Part shown: one piece after another, positions 27,543 to 36,034 of the stretch
Numbering within the stretch: position 1 is the stretch's first letter
Layout: every line of letters begins with the position of its first letter
DNA from: Solirubrobacterales bacterium
GTDB lineage: Bacteria > Actinomycetota > Thermoleophilia > Solirubrobacterales > Solirubrobacteraceae
DNA: 64,000 nt
Direction of reading: 5' to 3'
NCBI GenBank assembly: GCA_003244205.1
Contig: QHBW01000032.1
Span: 1 to 64,000, forward strand
The notes under the pieces: generated by a model
Told to the model about the DNA's origin: nothing
What the model saw: the letters and a program-made list of their open reading frames with translations, nothing else
The model's database searches: none
Translations under genes and position numbers: made by a program

Positions 27543-28928
27543 GTGGCTCGTCCCTCGACTGCCTATGCCTGCTCGAGCTGCGGGCACGAGACCGCTCGCT
27601 GGCTGGGACAGTGCCCCGTCTGCTCGGAGTGGAACACGCTCGTTGAGGAGCGTCGGTCACCGGCGGTGGGCGGTGGCGAGCGCGCCCGCACGGGCCGCGC
27701 GGTGGTCCCGGTTTCACTGCGAGAGATCGAGACCGAGCGCGTCGCCCGTCTCCCGATCGGCATCGGCGAGCTCGACCGCGTGCTCGGCGGCGGTCTCGTC
27801 CCCGGCTCGCTCGTGCTGCTCGGGGGCTCTCCGGGGATCGGCAAGTCGACGCTCACGACGATGGCGCTGGGGCGCCTGGCCGCGGCGGGGATCCGCACGC
27901 TCTACGTCTCCGCAGAAGAGTCCGCGGCGCAGGTGCGGCTGCGCGCCGAGCGCCTGACCGGCGGCGACCCGTTGAGTATCCCGGTGGTCGCGGAGACCGG
28001 GCTCGCGGAGGTCGTGGCGACGCTCGAGGTGCAACGCCCCGACGTCTGCGTGATCGACTCGGTGCAGACGATCTCCGCCGAGGAGCTCGGCGGCGCCCCC
28101 GGCACGGTAGGACAGGTGCGCGAGGTGGCGGCCGCGGTCAGGCGCGTCGCCAAGGCGCGATCGATCGCTGTCGTGCTGGTGGGCCACGTCACCAAGGAGG
28201 GCTCGCTGGCCGGTCCTCGCGTGCTCGAGCACATCGTCGACTGCGTGCTGCAGTTCGAAGGCGAGCGCGAGCGCACCTATCGCACGCTGCGGGCGCTGAA
28301 GAATCGCTTCGGCTCCACCGACGAGCTCGGTGTCTTCGAGATGGCAGCCAGCGGCCTGGTGGAGGTCCCCGACGCCTCGGCGCGCTTCGTCGAGGGCGCC
28401 ACGCTGTCGCCTGGCAGCGTGGTGCTCGCCGCCGTCGAGGGCACTCGCCCGCTGCTGGTGGAGGTCCAGGCGCTGGTGTCGCCATCGGAGCTGGTGCCAC
28501 CCAGACGGGTGGTCAACGGGCTCGACCGCAACCGGCTGGCGCTCGTGCTCGCGGTGCTCGCGCGGCATGCCCGGGTGCCCGTGGGCGGGGCCGACGTTTT
28601 TGTCAACGTCGTCGGCGGGGTGCGGGTCGATGAGCCGGGCGCCGACCTGGCGGTGGCGCTGGCGGTGGCCAGCGCGGCTCGCGGGGTGCCACTGTCGGGC
28701 GAGCGGCCTGGCCGGCCGGCTGTGTGCTTCGGCGAGATCGGGTTGACCGGCGAGCTGCGGCCGGTCGGCCACGCCGAGCGCCGCACGGCCGAGGCCGCCC
28801 GCTTCGGGCTTGGGCGCCCGATCGCTCCGGCGGCGGGCGCGGGCGAGCCAGGCCCCAAAACGCTCGCTGAAGCGTTGAGCGCGGCGTTCGCCGAACGCGC
28901 CCGCAGCGCCCCGGCCAGGGCCGCCTAG
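27543..28928 (+). CDS. radA: DNA repair protein RadA/Sms
   Basis: 461 residues. A zinc finger with Cys10, Cys13, Cys24 and Cys27 is followed by a RecA-like ATPase with Walker A GGSPGIGKST, the RadA signature KNRFG, and a C-terminal Lon-like domain ending in FGEIGLTGELRPVGHAERR. RadA is a hexameric helicase that extends branches during recombination. It starts at GTG. The order radA-disA-carD is the usual actinobacterial (and Firmicute-like) arrangement. Confidence 0.95.
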   Translation: MARPSTAYACSSCGHETARWLGQCPVCSEWNTLVEERRSPAVGGGERARTGRAVVPVSLREIETERVARLPIGIGELDRVLGGGLVPGSLVLLGGSPGIGKSTLTTMALGRLAAAGIRTLYVSAEESAAQVRLRAERLTGGDPLSIPVVAETGLAEVVATLEVQRPDVCVIDSVQTISAEELGGAPGTVGQVREVAAAVRRVAKARSIAVVLVGHVTKEGSLAGPRVLEHIVDCVLQFEGERERTYRTLRALKNRFGSTDELGVFEMAASGLVEVPDASARFVEGATLSPGSVVLAAVEGTRPLLVEVQALVSPSELVPPRRVVNGLDRNRLALVLAVLARHARVPVGGADVFVNVVGGVRVDEPGADLAVALAVASAARGVPLSGERPGRPAVCFGEIGLTGELRPVGHAERRTAEAARFGLGRPIAPAAGAGEPGPKTLAEALSAAFAERARSAPARAA

Positions 28929-28965
28929 CGCCCGGACTCGAACCTAAAGGCCAGCTCAAATCCGC

Positions 28966-28971
28966 TAGAAT
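28966..28971 (+). promoter_or_regulatory. possible -10 box of a near-leaderless disA transcript
   Basis: TAGAAT ends nine bases before the disA ATG at 28981. Transcription from it would begin about two or three bases before the start codon. No Shine-Dalgarno sequence is seen. No clear -35 was found, so this is tentative. Confidence 0.4.
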
Positions 28972-28980
28972 GCGGGATGC

Positions 28981-30093
28981 ATGGCCGCTCGTACCGGGGA
29001 AGAGCTCTTCGAGCTCGAAGCACGACAAGAGCCCCGGTTGGTCAAGGCGCTCGAGATGGTTGCGCCCGGGACCGCGCTCCGAGACGGCCTCGACAACATT
29101 GTCCATGCCCGTACCGGTGGACTGATCGTGATCGGCGAGCCCGAAGAGCTCGCCTTCATGCTTTCTGGGGGCATCAAGCTCGACGTCGACTACGCGCCGG
29201 CGCTGCTCTACCAGGTGGCAAAGATGGACGGGGCGATCACGCTCAACGCCAACGCCACGAAGATCCTGTGGGCCAATGTCCAGCTGATGCCGGACCCAAC
29301 GATCCACTCCCAGGAGACGGGCACCCGCCATCGCACGGCCGAGCGCGTCTCCAAGCAGACCGAGGCGCTCGTGGTTGCGATCTCCCAGCGCCGTGACGTG
29401 GTCTCGCTCTATGTCGACGGCGCCAAGTACATCCTCGTCGAGATCCCTGTCGTGCTCGCCAAGGCCAACCAGGCCCTCGCCACGCTTGACAAGTACCGCA
29501 CACGCCTGGACCAGGTGTCAACTCGTCTGACCGCACTCGAGTTCGAGGGCGGCGCCACGCTCCACGACGTGCTCACCGTGCTCCAGCGCGCCGAGCTCGT
29601 GACGCGCATGGCGGTCGAGATCGAGCGCTACATCGTCGAGCTCGGCACCGAGGGCCGGCTGATCGAGATGCAGCTCGACGAGACCATGGTCGGCACGACC
29701 GCAGACCGCGCGGCGCTGCTGCGCGACTACATAGTCGACGCGCACGAGGACTCCTTTGCGAGCGCGCTCGACCAGCTGGCGCGGCTTGCCCACCAGGACT
29801 TGCTCGACTTCGGTCGGCTGGCCGAGCTGCTCGGCCACGACCGCAAGCTCAACACACTCGACTACCCGGTATCGCCGCGCGGTTATCGGACGCTCGGGCG
29901 GATCCCGCGTCTACCGAAGCTCGTTGTCACGGAGATCGTGCGCGAGTTCGGCAGGCTCGAGGAGCTGCTCGCCGCCACCGACGTGGAGCTCGAGTCCGTG
30001 GAGGGGGTTGGGGAGATCCGCGCGAAGGACATCCGCGAGGGCCTACGCCGGTTGCAGGAGATCAATCTCGTGGACCGCTACTTGCAGACCTGA
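28981..30093 (+). CDS. disA: DNA integrity scanning protein DisA (diadenylate cyclase)
   Basis: 370 residues. The cyclase domain contains LSGGIKLDVDYAP, the catalytic DGA (Asp83-Ala85) and GTRHRTAER (114-122). A helical spine and a C-terminal helix-hairpin-helix (SVEGVGEIRAKDIREG) bind branched DNA. It makes cyclic di-AMP and stops when it meets recombination intermediates. Length and motifs are complete. The gene lies between radA and carD. Confidence 0.95.
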   Translation: MAARTGEELFELEARQEPRLVKALEMVAPGTALRDGLDNIVHARTGGLIVIGEPEELAFMLSGGIKLDVDYAPALLYQVAKMDGAITLNANATKILWANVQLMPDPTIHSQETGTRHRTAERVSKQTEALVVAISQRRDVVSLYVDGAKYILVEIPVVLAKANQALATLDKYRTRLDQVSTRLTALEFEGGATLHDVLTVLQRAELVTRMAVEIERYIVELGTEGRLIEMQLDETMVGTTADRAALLRDYIVDAHEDSFASALDQLARLAHQDLLDFGRLAELLGHDRKLNTLDYPVSPRGYRTLGRIPRLPKLVVTEIVREFGRLEELLAATDVELESVEGVGEIRAKDIREGLRRLQEINLVDRYLQT

Positions 30094-30106
30094 ACCGGCG
30101 CAGCGC

Positions 30107-30122
30107 GCGACCGGCCGGTCGC
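30107..30122. repeat. 16-bp GC palindrome between disA and carD
   Basis: GCGACCGG is followed at once by its reverse complement CCGGTCGC. No T tract follows. It may form a hairpin in the disA-carD transcript; its role is unknown. Confidence 0.5.
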
Positions 30123-30158
30123 CCGCGGACGCCGTTTGACTAGAGGAGGCTGGAGCCA

Positions 30159-30743
30159 ATTCCCGAAGCCGTCGAAGAGCGAATCGAGGACCTCGAGATC
30201 ATTGAGGTCGAGCTCGAGAACATCGAGTTCGAGGTCGGCGACAACGTCGTCTATCCCCACCACGGGGCTGGCAAGGTGCTCACCAAGGAGGACAAGCAAG
30301 TCCTCGGCGAGACCCGCCAATACCTCACGATCAAGATCCTCCACAACGACATGACAGTCATGGTCCCCTGTTGCAACGCCGCGATCGCGGGGCTGCGGCG
30401 TGTGATCGACGAGGAGACCGTGAAGAAGGTGCTGGGCGTGCTCTCCGAGCAGTGTTCGGAGATGCCCAAGAACTGGAACCGCCGCTTCAAGCACAACCGC
30501 GACAAGATCAAGACCGGTGACATCTACGAGCTAGCCGAGGTAGTTCGCAACCTCGCCGTGCGCGAGCACGAGAAGGGTCTGTCGACCGGGGAGAAGCAGA
30601 TGTTCACCCGCGCCAAGAAGATCCTCGCCTCTGAGCTGATGTACGCGCTCGAGATGAGCGAGGACGAGGCCGAGGAGCATCTCGACAACCTGCTCGCTCG
30701 CACGGCGCAGGCAAACGGGAAGGTCGCGCTGGCCGCGCAGTAG
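30159..30743 (+). CDS. carD: CarD-family RNA polymerase-binding regulator, likely non-standard start
   Basis: About 194 residues. The RNA polymerase interaction domain (FEVGDNVVYPHHGAGKVL ...) is followed by a helical DNA-binding domain (NWNRRFKHNRDKIKTGD to the end). CarD stabilises open promoter complexes, especially for rRNA promoters. The first GTG in frame (30276) would remove the start of the RNA polymerase-binding domain. In-frame sequence continues upstream to a TAG at 30141 with no ATG, GTG or TTG. ATT at 30159 lies nine bases after AGGAGG (30144-30149) and is the best start; CTG 30150 is too close. About 30 acidic residues precede the domain. Confidence 0.85.
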   Translation: MPEAVEERIEDLEIIEVELENIEFEVGDNVVYPHHGAGKVLTKEDKQVLGETRQYLTIKILHNDMTVMVPCCNAAIAGLRRVIDEETVKKVLGVLSEQCSEMPKNWNRRFKHNRDKIKTGDIYELAEVVRNLAVREHEKGLSTGEKQMFTRAKKILASELMYALEMSEDEAEEHLDNLLARTAQANGKVALAAQ

Positions 30744-30759
30744 CGGCCGTCGAAGGCAC

Positions 30760-31443
30760 ATGGCGGTCGCCCTCGTCGTGGCCGCCGGTCGTGGCGAACG
30801 CCTTGGTGCCCAGGGGCCCAAGGCGTTTGTCATGCTGGCGGGCCGTCCGATGCTCGAGTGGTCGATCCAAGCGCTCGCCGCGGTCGCGCAGATCGAGCGC
30901 ATCGTGGTCGCGCTGCCCGACGGCGCCAGCGCGCCTGCGGGGACGATCGGCGTCGCCGGGGGGGCGGTGCGCTCGGAATCCGTGCGCGCCGCGCTCGCCG
31001 GCGCGGGACCGGGCGATCCGGTCCTCGTCCACGACGCCGCCCGCCCGCTGCTGAGCCCGGCTCTCGCCACGCGCGCACTGGCCGCGCTGGAGGAGGAAGA
31101 GGAGCGAGGCGGGGGCCGCTGGGATGGAGCCGTCTGCGCCGCCCCGATGAGCGACACCGTCAAGCAGACCGGGGCGCCCGGGGACCCCGGCGTGCACGCG
31201 ACGCTCGACCGCGCCACGCTGTGGCGCGTGCAGACCCCCCAGGTGTTCCGCCGGCCGGCCCTCGAACGCGCGCTGGGGGCGTCTGCAGCCGAGCTGGCCG
31301 CGGCCACCGACGACGCCTGGCTCGTCGAGCGCCAGGGTGGGCGCGTGCGCGTCGTGGAGGCTCCGGCCTCCAACCTCAAGGTGACGACCGATGTCGACCT
31401 GCGGCTGGCAGAGCTGCTGCTCGGCGAGCGCGACCGATGCTGA
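30760..31443 (+). CDS. ispD: 2-C-methyl-D-erythritol 4-phosphate cytidylyltransferase
   Basis: Third step of the MEP isoprenoid pathway: joins CTP to methylerythritol 4-phosphate. 227 residues. The nucleotide-binding opening VVAAGRGERLGAQGPKAF, VHDAARPL, and the C-terminal NLKVTTDVDLRLAELLL are all family hallmarks. A GAAGG lies shortly before the ATG. It follows carD and overlaps the next gene by seven bases. Confidence 0.93.
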   Translation: MAVALVVAAGRGERLGAQGPKAFVMLAGRPMLEWSIQALAAVAQIERIVVALPDGASAPAGTIGVAGGAVRSESVRAALAGAGPGDPVLVHDAARPLLSPALATRALAALEEEEERGGGRWDGAVCAAPMSDTVKQTGAPGDPGVHATLDRATLWRVQTPQVFRRPALERALGASAAELAAATDDAWLVERQGGRVRVVEAPASNLKVTTDVDLRLAELLLGERDRC

Positions 31444-32264
31444 CCGACTACCACGTCCACCTGCGTCCCGACGACCCCGACACGCCGGCGCAGCGCTACT
31501 TCACCGCAGCCAACGCCGAGCGCTTCCGCACCGTCGCCGAGGAGCGGGGCATCGCCGAGCTGGGAGTCTCGGAGCACATCCATCGCTTCCGCTCCGCGCT
31601 CGACATCTGGACGCACCCGTTCTGGCGCGAGCAGGCGGTCGACGACCTCGAGGCCTACTGCGAATACGTCCGCGAGGAGACCGACCTGAAGCTGGGGATC
31701 GAGGCCGACTTCATCCCCGGGCGCGAGGACCGCCTCGCCAACCTGCTCGATGCGCACCCCTTCGACTACGTGATCGGCTCGGTCCACTTCCTCGGCGACG
31801 ACGCCGTCGATCACGCCGACTACGACATCTGGGAGCGGGCCGGTGATCCCGATCGGGTCTGGCGCCGTTATTTCAATACCCTGAGCCAGGCGGCGCTTTC
31901 GGGGCTCTTCGACATTCTCGCCCACCCCGACCTCGTGAAGCGGTGGGGTCACGGGCGACCGCGGCCCGATGGCGACCTGCGGCGCTTCTATGAGCCCGCG
32001 GTCGAGGCGATCGTCGAGGCTGGTGTCGCGGTCGAGGTTTCCACAGCCGGGCTGCGCAAGCCGGTCGGCGAGCTCTACCCCGCGCCGGCCTTCCTCGAGC
32101 TCTGCGTCGAGGGTGCGACGCCGATCGCGCTCTCCTCGGACGCCCACGTCCCCGCCGACGTCGGCTCCGGCTACGACCACGCCCTCGCCGAGCTCGAGCG
32201 CGTCGGCGTCAACGAGCTGTGCGTGTTCGAGCGCCGCTCGCGCCAGCTGGAGCCGCTCGGATGA
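31437..32264 (+). CDS. PHP-domain phosphatase (HisJ-like histidinol-phosphatase family)
   Basis: 275 residues. PHP metal-binding motifs are visible: DYHVHL at the N-terminus, ELGVSEHIHRF, EADFIP, GSVHFL, LAHPDLVK and SSDAHVP. The family member HisJ removes phosphate from histidinol phosphate. Start ATG 31437 lies inside the end of ispD and the stop overlaps ispF (ATGA). No other histidine gene is near, so the substrate in this MEP-pathway operon is uncertain. Confidence 0.82.
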   Translation: MLTDYHVHLRPDDPDTPAQRYFTAANAERFRTVAEERGIAELGVSEHIHRFRSALDIWTHPFWREQAVDDLEAYCEYVREETDLKLGIEADFIPGREDRLANLLDAHPFDYVIGSVHFLGDDAVDHADYDIWERAGDPDRVWRRYFNTLSQAALSGLFDILAHPDLVKRWGHGRPRPDGDLRRFYEPAVEAIVEAGVAVEVSTAGLRKPVGELYPAPAFLELCVEGATPIALSSDAHVPADVGSGYDHALAELERVGVNELCVFERRSRQLEPLG

Positions 32265-32758
32265 TCCGCGTCGGGATCGGCTACGACAGCCACGCGCTGG
32301 CTCGCGGACGCCGGCTCGTGCTCGCCGGCGTCGAGATCCCGCATGAGCTGGGCCTCGCTGGCCACTCCGACGCCGACGTCCTCACGCACGCGGTGATCGA
32401 TGCGCTGCTCGGCGCTGGCGCCCTCGGCGACATCGGCGAGCACTTCCCCGACAGCGACGAGCGCTGGCGCGATGCAGCCTCTTTGACGCTGCTGCGCCGG
32501 GCGGTCGCGCTGGCCGCCGACGCGGGCTACGCCGTCGTCAACGTCGACGCCACGGTCGTGCTCGAAGTCCCGAGGCTGGCGCCATTTCGCGACGCGATCC
32601 GCGCGGCGCTCGCCGATGCCTTGGGAGTCGGCGCGAGCGCGGTCAGCGTCAAGGCGACGACGGGAGAGGGGATTGGCTTCATCGGGCGTGGGGAGGGGGC
32701 GGCCGCGCTCGCGGTCGCGACGCTGGACGTGCGCGGCCGCGCCGCGGCCAACGAATAG
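32261..32758 (+). CDS. ispF: 2-C-methyl-D-erythritol 2,4-cyclodiphosphate synthase
   Basis: 165 residues. Zinc ligands and motifs: RVGIGYDSH, LAGHSDADV and KATTGEGIGFIGRGEG. It closes the cyclodiphosphate ring in the MEP pathway, two steps after IspD. ATGA overlap with the PHP gene shows tight coupling of the three genes. Confidence 0.94.
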   Translation: MIRVGIGYDSHALARGRRLVLAGVEIPHELGLAGHSDADVLTHAVIDALLGAGALGDIGEHFPDSDERWRDAASLTLLRRAVALAADAGYAVVNVDATVVLEVPRLAPFRDAIRAALADALGVGASAVSVKATTGEGIGFIGRGEGAAALAVATLDVRGRAAANE

Positions 32759-32770
32759 GCTCCCGGCACG

Positions 32771-33601
32771 ATGGACGTCTCGAGACTGGACGGCAAGGCC
32801 GCGCTGATCACGGGCGCCGGCAGCGGGATCGGACGCGAGACCGCGCTCGAGTGCGCGCGTCGCGGCGCCGACCTCGTGATCTGTGACGTCAACGAGGCGG
32901 GACTGGCCGAGACGGAGACCCAGGCGCGCGCCGCCGGCGCCAGCAGCGTGCTCGGCCGGCGCGTCGACGTGTCCAGCCGTGAGCAGATGTCCGAGTTCGC
33001 CGCGGCGGTGCACGAGCAGGTGCGCGCCGTCGACCTGCTCGTCAACAACGCCGGCGTCGGCCTCGGCGCCGGGCTGCTCGACACGACGCTCGAGGACTGG
33101 GACTGGATCATCGGGATCAACATCATGGGCGTGGTTCACGGCTGCCACTACTTCGTCCCGGCGATGGTGCAGCGCGGCGGCGGCGGTCACGTAGTCAACC
33201 TCTCCTCGATGGCCGGCTATCACGCGAGCTCGGCGCTCTTGGCCTACAGCGCGACCAAGTTCGGCGTGCTCGGGCTCTCGTTGGCGCTGCGCGACGAGCT
33301 GCTCGCGCACAAGATCGGCGTGACCGCGGTCTGCCCCGGGATCATCAACACGCCGATCACGCAGACGAGCCCGATGCGCGGCGCGGCGGCGGACCCGGGC
33401 GTCCGCGAGCGTGCGGTGCGCATGTATCAGCGGCGCAACTACGGCCCTGACCGCGTGGCGAAGGGCATCATGCGCGCCGTACAGCGCAATCGGCCGATCG
33501 CTCCCGTCGCGCCCGAGGCGTGGCTCGCTTGGGGCATTATGCGCACCTCACCGCGGTTGGGGGGGTGGGTCGCGCGCAGGCTCGCCGCGGCGGCCCAGTA
33601 A
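32771..33601 (+). CDS. short-chain dehydrogenase/reductase
   Basis: 276 residues of the classical SDR family. NAD(P) site TGAGSGIGRE, the NNAG motif, catalytic Ser in NLSSMAGY and the YSATK active site are all present. The Asp in ICDVN after the second strand favours NAD(H). The C-terminal RNRPIAPVAPEAWLAW resembles SDRs acting on lipid or steroid-like alcohols, which is only a hint. It lies 12 bases after ispF and 3 bases before the flavoenzyme gene. Confidence 0.88.
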   Translation: MDVSRLDGKAALITGAGSGIGRETALECARRGADLVICDVNEAGLAETETQARAAGASSVLGRRVDVSSREQMSEFAAAVHEQVRAVDLLVNNAGVGLGAGLLDTTLEDWDWIIGINIMGVVHGCHYFVPAMVQRGGGGHVVNLSSMAGYHASSALLAYSATKFGVLGLSLALRDELLAHKIGVTAVCPGIINTPITQTSPMRGAAADPGVRERAVRMYQRRNYGPDRVAKGIMRAVQRNRPIAPVAPEAWLAWGIMRTSPRLGGWVARRLAAAAQ

Positions 33602-33604
33602 GCG

Positions 33605-34813
33605 ATGTCCGACGGCAGCGCAGCCAGCGCAGCTGGCACATCCACCGACGCCGAGGTCTTCGCCAACTACCAGTACGAGATCTATGCCCGCGGCATGAGC
33701 GGCGAGCGCCCGCGCCTGGCGCTCGACTGGCGCGAGCTCGAGCGCCGGGCCGAGCAGGTCGCTCCGCGCGCGGGCTGGGGCTACGTCGCCGGTGGGGCCG
33801 GAAGCGAGGACACTGTGCGCGAGAACCGGGCGGCATTCGGCCGCTGGCGGATCGTCCCGCGGATGCTGCGCGACGTCTCCGTGCGCGATCTGCGCCGCAC
33901 CGTGCTCGGCACGCCGCTGCGCGCGCCCGTGCTGCTCGCACCGGTGGGCGTTCAGACGCTGATGCACCCCGAGGGTGAGCTCGCCGTCGCGCGCGCCGCC
34001 GCGTCGGTCGGGGTCCCGCTCGTGGCGAGCACCGCCGCCTCGCATACGTTCGAGGCGATCGCCGAGGCGGCTGGCGAGCTCCCGCTCTGGTACCAGCTCT
34101 ACTGGCCACGCGAGCGCGAGCTGGCGGCCAGCTTCATCGGCCGCGCCGAGGCCGCCGGCTATCGCGCGCTTGTGGTTACGCTCGACACCTGGATGCTGGG
34201 TTGGCGGCCGCGTGACCTGAGCGAAGGCTTCTTGCCGTTCCTGCGCGGTGAGGGCAACGTCAACTTCCTCGAGGACCCCGTCTTCCGGGGCCTGCTGGAG
34301 CGCCCGCCGGAGGAGGACATGCAGGCCGCGATCGGCCAATGGGCGTTCCAGTTCTCCAACCCCTCGGTGACGTGGGCGGATCTCGCCTGGCTGCGCGGGA
34401 TCACGGAGCTGCCGATCGTGCTCAAGGGGATCCAGCACCGCGACGACGCGCGGCTCGCCGTCGAACACGGGGCGGACGGCATCATCGTCTCCAACCACGG
34501 TGGTCGGCAGGTCGATGGCGCGATCGCCTCCCTCGACGCCCTGCCCGGCGTGGTCGACGAGGTCGGCGAGCGCTGCGCTGTGCTCTTCGACAGCGGCGTG
34601 CGCGGCGGCTCCGATGCGGTCAAGGCGCTCGCCCTCGGTGCCCGCGCGGTGCTGCTCGGACGCCCCTACATGTGGGCGCTCGCGCTGGGCGGCGAGGTCG
34701 CGGTGCGTGAGTACCTACGGGCCTTCCTCGCCGACTTCGACCTCGCGCTCGCGCTCAGCGGTCACGCAGGAGTCGACGAGGTCGGGCCTGGGTCGGTGGT
34801 GCGGCGGCCATAA
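33605..34813 (+). CDS. FMN-dependent alpha-hydroxy acid oxidase, lactate 2-monooxygenase type
   Basis: 402 residues. FMN barrel motifs: YVAGGAGSE, LAPVGVQTL, YQLYWPRE, VTLDTWMLGWRPRDL, catalytic His in SNHGGRQVDG, and FDSGVRGGSDAVKAL for phosphate binding. The segment GWRPRDL ... FLPFLRGEG and the overall length match mycobacterial lactate 2-monooxygenase better than lactate oxidase or glycolate oxidase. That enzyme turns L-lactate into acetate and CO2. The exact substrate is an inference from similarity. Confidence 0.85.
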   Translation: MSDGSAASAAGTSTDAEVFANYQYEIYARGMSGERPRLALDWRELERRAEQVAPRAGWGYVAGGAGSEDTVRENRAAFGRWRIVPRMLRDVSVRDLRRTVLGTPLRAPVLLAPVGVQTLMHPEGELAVARAAASVGVPLVASTAASHTFEAIAEAAGELPLWYQLYWPRERELAASFIGRAEAAGYRALVVTLDTWMLGWRPRDLSEGFLPFLRGEGNVNFLEDPVFRGLLERPPEEDMQAAIGQWAFQFSNPSVTWADLAWLRGITELPIVLKGIQHRDDARLAVEHGADGIIVSNHGGRQVDGAIASLDALPGVVDEVGERCAVLFDSGVRGGSDAVKALALGARAVLLGRPYMWALALGGEVAVREYLRAFLADFDLALALSGHAGVDEVGPGSVVRRP

Positions 34814-34860
34814 AACGGCGCCGTCCTCGCCTCGGAGGAGCCGGACCGCAACGAGAGGAA

Positions 34861-35334
34861 ATGGCCAGCAGCTCTGATCTCAGCGTGCGCCAGGCGCAGG
34901 TCACAGACGCCGAGGCTGTCGGCCAGCTTCTGCACGACTTCAACAGCGAGTTTCACGATCCGACGCCCGGCCCGCGCGCGCTTGCCCAGCGCATGCAAGA
35001 CCTGCTCACGGCCGGGGAGGTCACGATCCTGCTCGCCGCCGGCAAGCCCGACGGGCTCGCGGTGCTCCGCTTCCGCCCGGCGATCTGGACGAACGCGCTC
35101 GAGTGCTATCTGGCCGAGCTGTACGTCAGGCCCGACCGACGCGGCCAGGGATTGGGGCGGGCGTTGATGGAGGCCGCGATCGAGCTCGCTCGCCGCAAGG
35201 GGGCGGATCACATGGACCTCGGGACCGGCGATCACGACGTCGTCGCCCGCGCGCTCTACGAGAGCTTCGGGTTCAGCAACCGCGAGGGCAAACCCGATGG
35301 GCCGGTCAACTACTTCTACGAGCGAGAGCTGTGA
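34861..35334 (+). CDS. GNAT family N-acetyltransferase
   Basis: 157 residues with the acetyl-CoA loop RRGQGLGRALMEAAIE and the C-terminal ARALYESFGF typical of GNAT enzymes. The acceptor is unknown. GAGAGGAA directly before the ATG acts as ribosome binding site. It is followed by a long inverted repeat and then a converging gene. Confidence 0.85.
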   Translation: MASSSDLSVRQAQVTDAEAVGQLLHDFNSEFHDPTPGPRALAQRMQDLLTAGEVTILLAAGKPDGLAVLRFRPAIWTNALECYLAELYVRPDRRGQGLGRALMEAAIELARRKGADHMDLGTGDHDVVARALYESFGFSNREGKPDGPVNYFYEREL

Positions 35335-35435
35335 AGCCAGTCGCGACGATCAGAGCGCGCGCTGGTGTTGACCAGGTCGGGCCCGGCGACATCAGGCTCA
35401 GGAGCGTCACGGGGGCGACGCTGACGTGCGCGAGC

Positions 35436-35490
35436 CGGGGGGTGTGCGATCTACTCGGCGATGATTGGGGTCTTCATCGCACACCCCCCG
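35436..35490. repeat. perfect 15-bp inverted repeat with 25-base loop
   Basis: Arms CGGGGGGTGTGCGAT (35436-35450) and its exact reverse complement (35476-35490). An alternative shorter pairing GGGGT/ACCCC lies inside. There is no T tract. It is placed between the converging GNAT and SRPBCC genes, where it may end both transcripts. Confidence 0.7.
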
Positions 35491-35539
35491 TCTCGGCGGT
35501 CGCCGCTGCGGTCTGGAACGAGCGACGAGGCCAAACGGC

Positions 35540-36031
35540 TCAGGCGACGCGGGCGCGCTCGCGCCTGCGCGCCGCCGCCTGCTCGACGAGCTGCTCGTGC
35601 TCGACGCGCCGCTTGAGCTCGCGGACGCTGCGCTGGAGGTGGTTGCGGACCGTCGGTCCCCCGATGCGCTCGGCCAGCCAGCCGAACAGCCCAGCCCCGG
35701 CGACGCCGTAGGAGAGGCGCAGCTCGACGTGCGTGCGGCGCTCCGAACGCGCGCGCAGACGCCAGCGTCCGCGCTGGTCGATCCCGAGTACCGAGACCCA
35801 CGCGAAGTCGCGACCGGGGTCCCATTCGACGACCTCGACGAGGCCGCCGATCTCGGCCGAGCCCACGCGCATCAGCATGCGCAGGCGGGTGCCGACGCCC
35901 TCGCGCTGGTCTCCCACAACCTCCCAGCGAGTGATGCCCTGGAGGAACGCCGCCGCGCGCTCGGCGTCGGCGATGTGGCGCCAGACGAGCTCCGGCGGGG
36001 CGGCGACGTCGATCTGGCCACAGACGCGCAT
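35540..36031 (-). CDS. SRPBCC (START/polyketide cyclase-like) superfamily protein
   Basis: 163 residues. Opening CGQIDVAAPPELVWRHIADAERAAAFL and the pattern of strands (GVGTRLRMLMRVGSAEIGGLVEVVEWDP, HVELRLSYGV) fit the helix-grip fold, which binds hydrophobic small molecules. It is followed by a basic, Arg/Glu-rich helical tail. It starts three bases after the acyltransferase gene, so both are probably in one transcript and may share a lipid-related role. Confidence 0.78.
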   Translation of the reverse strand: MRVCGQIDVAAPPELVWRHIADAERAAAFLQGITRWEVVGDQREGVGTRLRMLMRVGSAEIGGLVEVVEWDPGRDFAWVSVLGIDQRGRWRLRARSERRTHVELRLSYGVAGAGLFGWLAERIGGPTVRNHLQRSVRELKRRVEHEQLVEQAAARRRERARVA

Positions 36032-36034
36032 CGG

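Noticed and set aside
30531-32180. Long open frame of 549 codons on the reverse strand
   Set aside because: It lies wholly under carD, ispD and the PHP gene, has Arg/Asp/Val shadow composition and no motif; typical antisense frame of GC-rich genes.
35440-35475. Eight-codon ORF in the hairpin loop as a leader peptide
   Set aside because: No ribosome binding site and no regulated gene follows on that strand.
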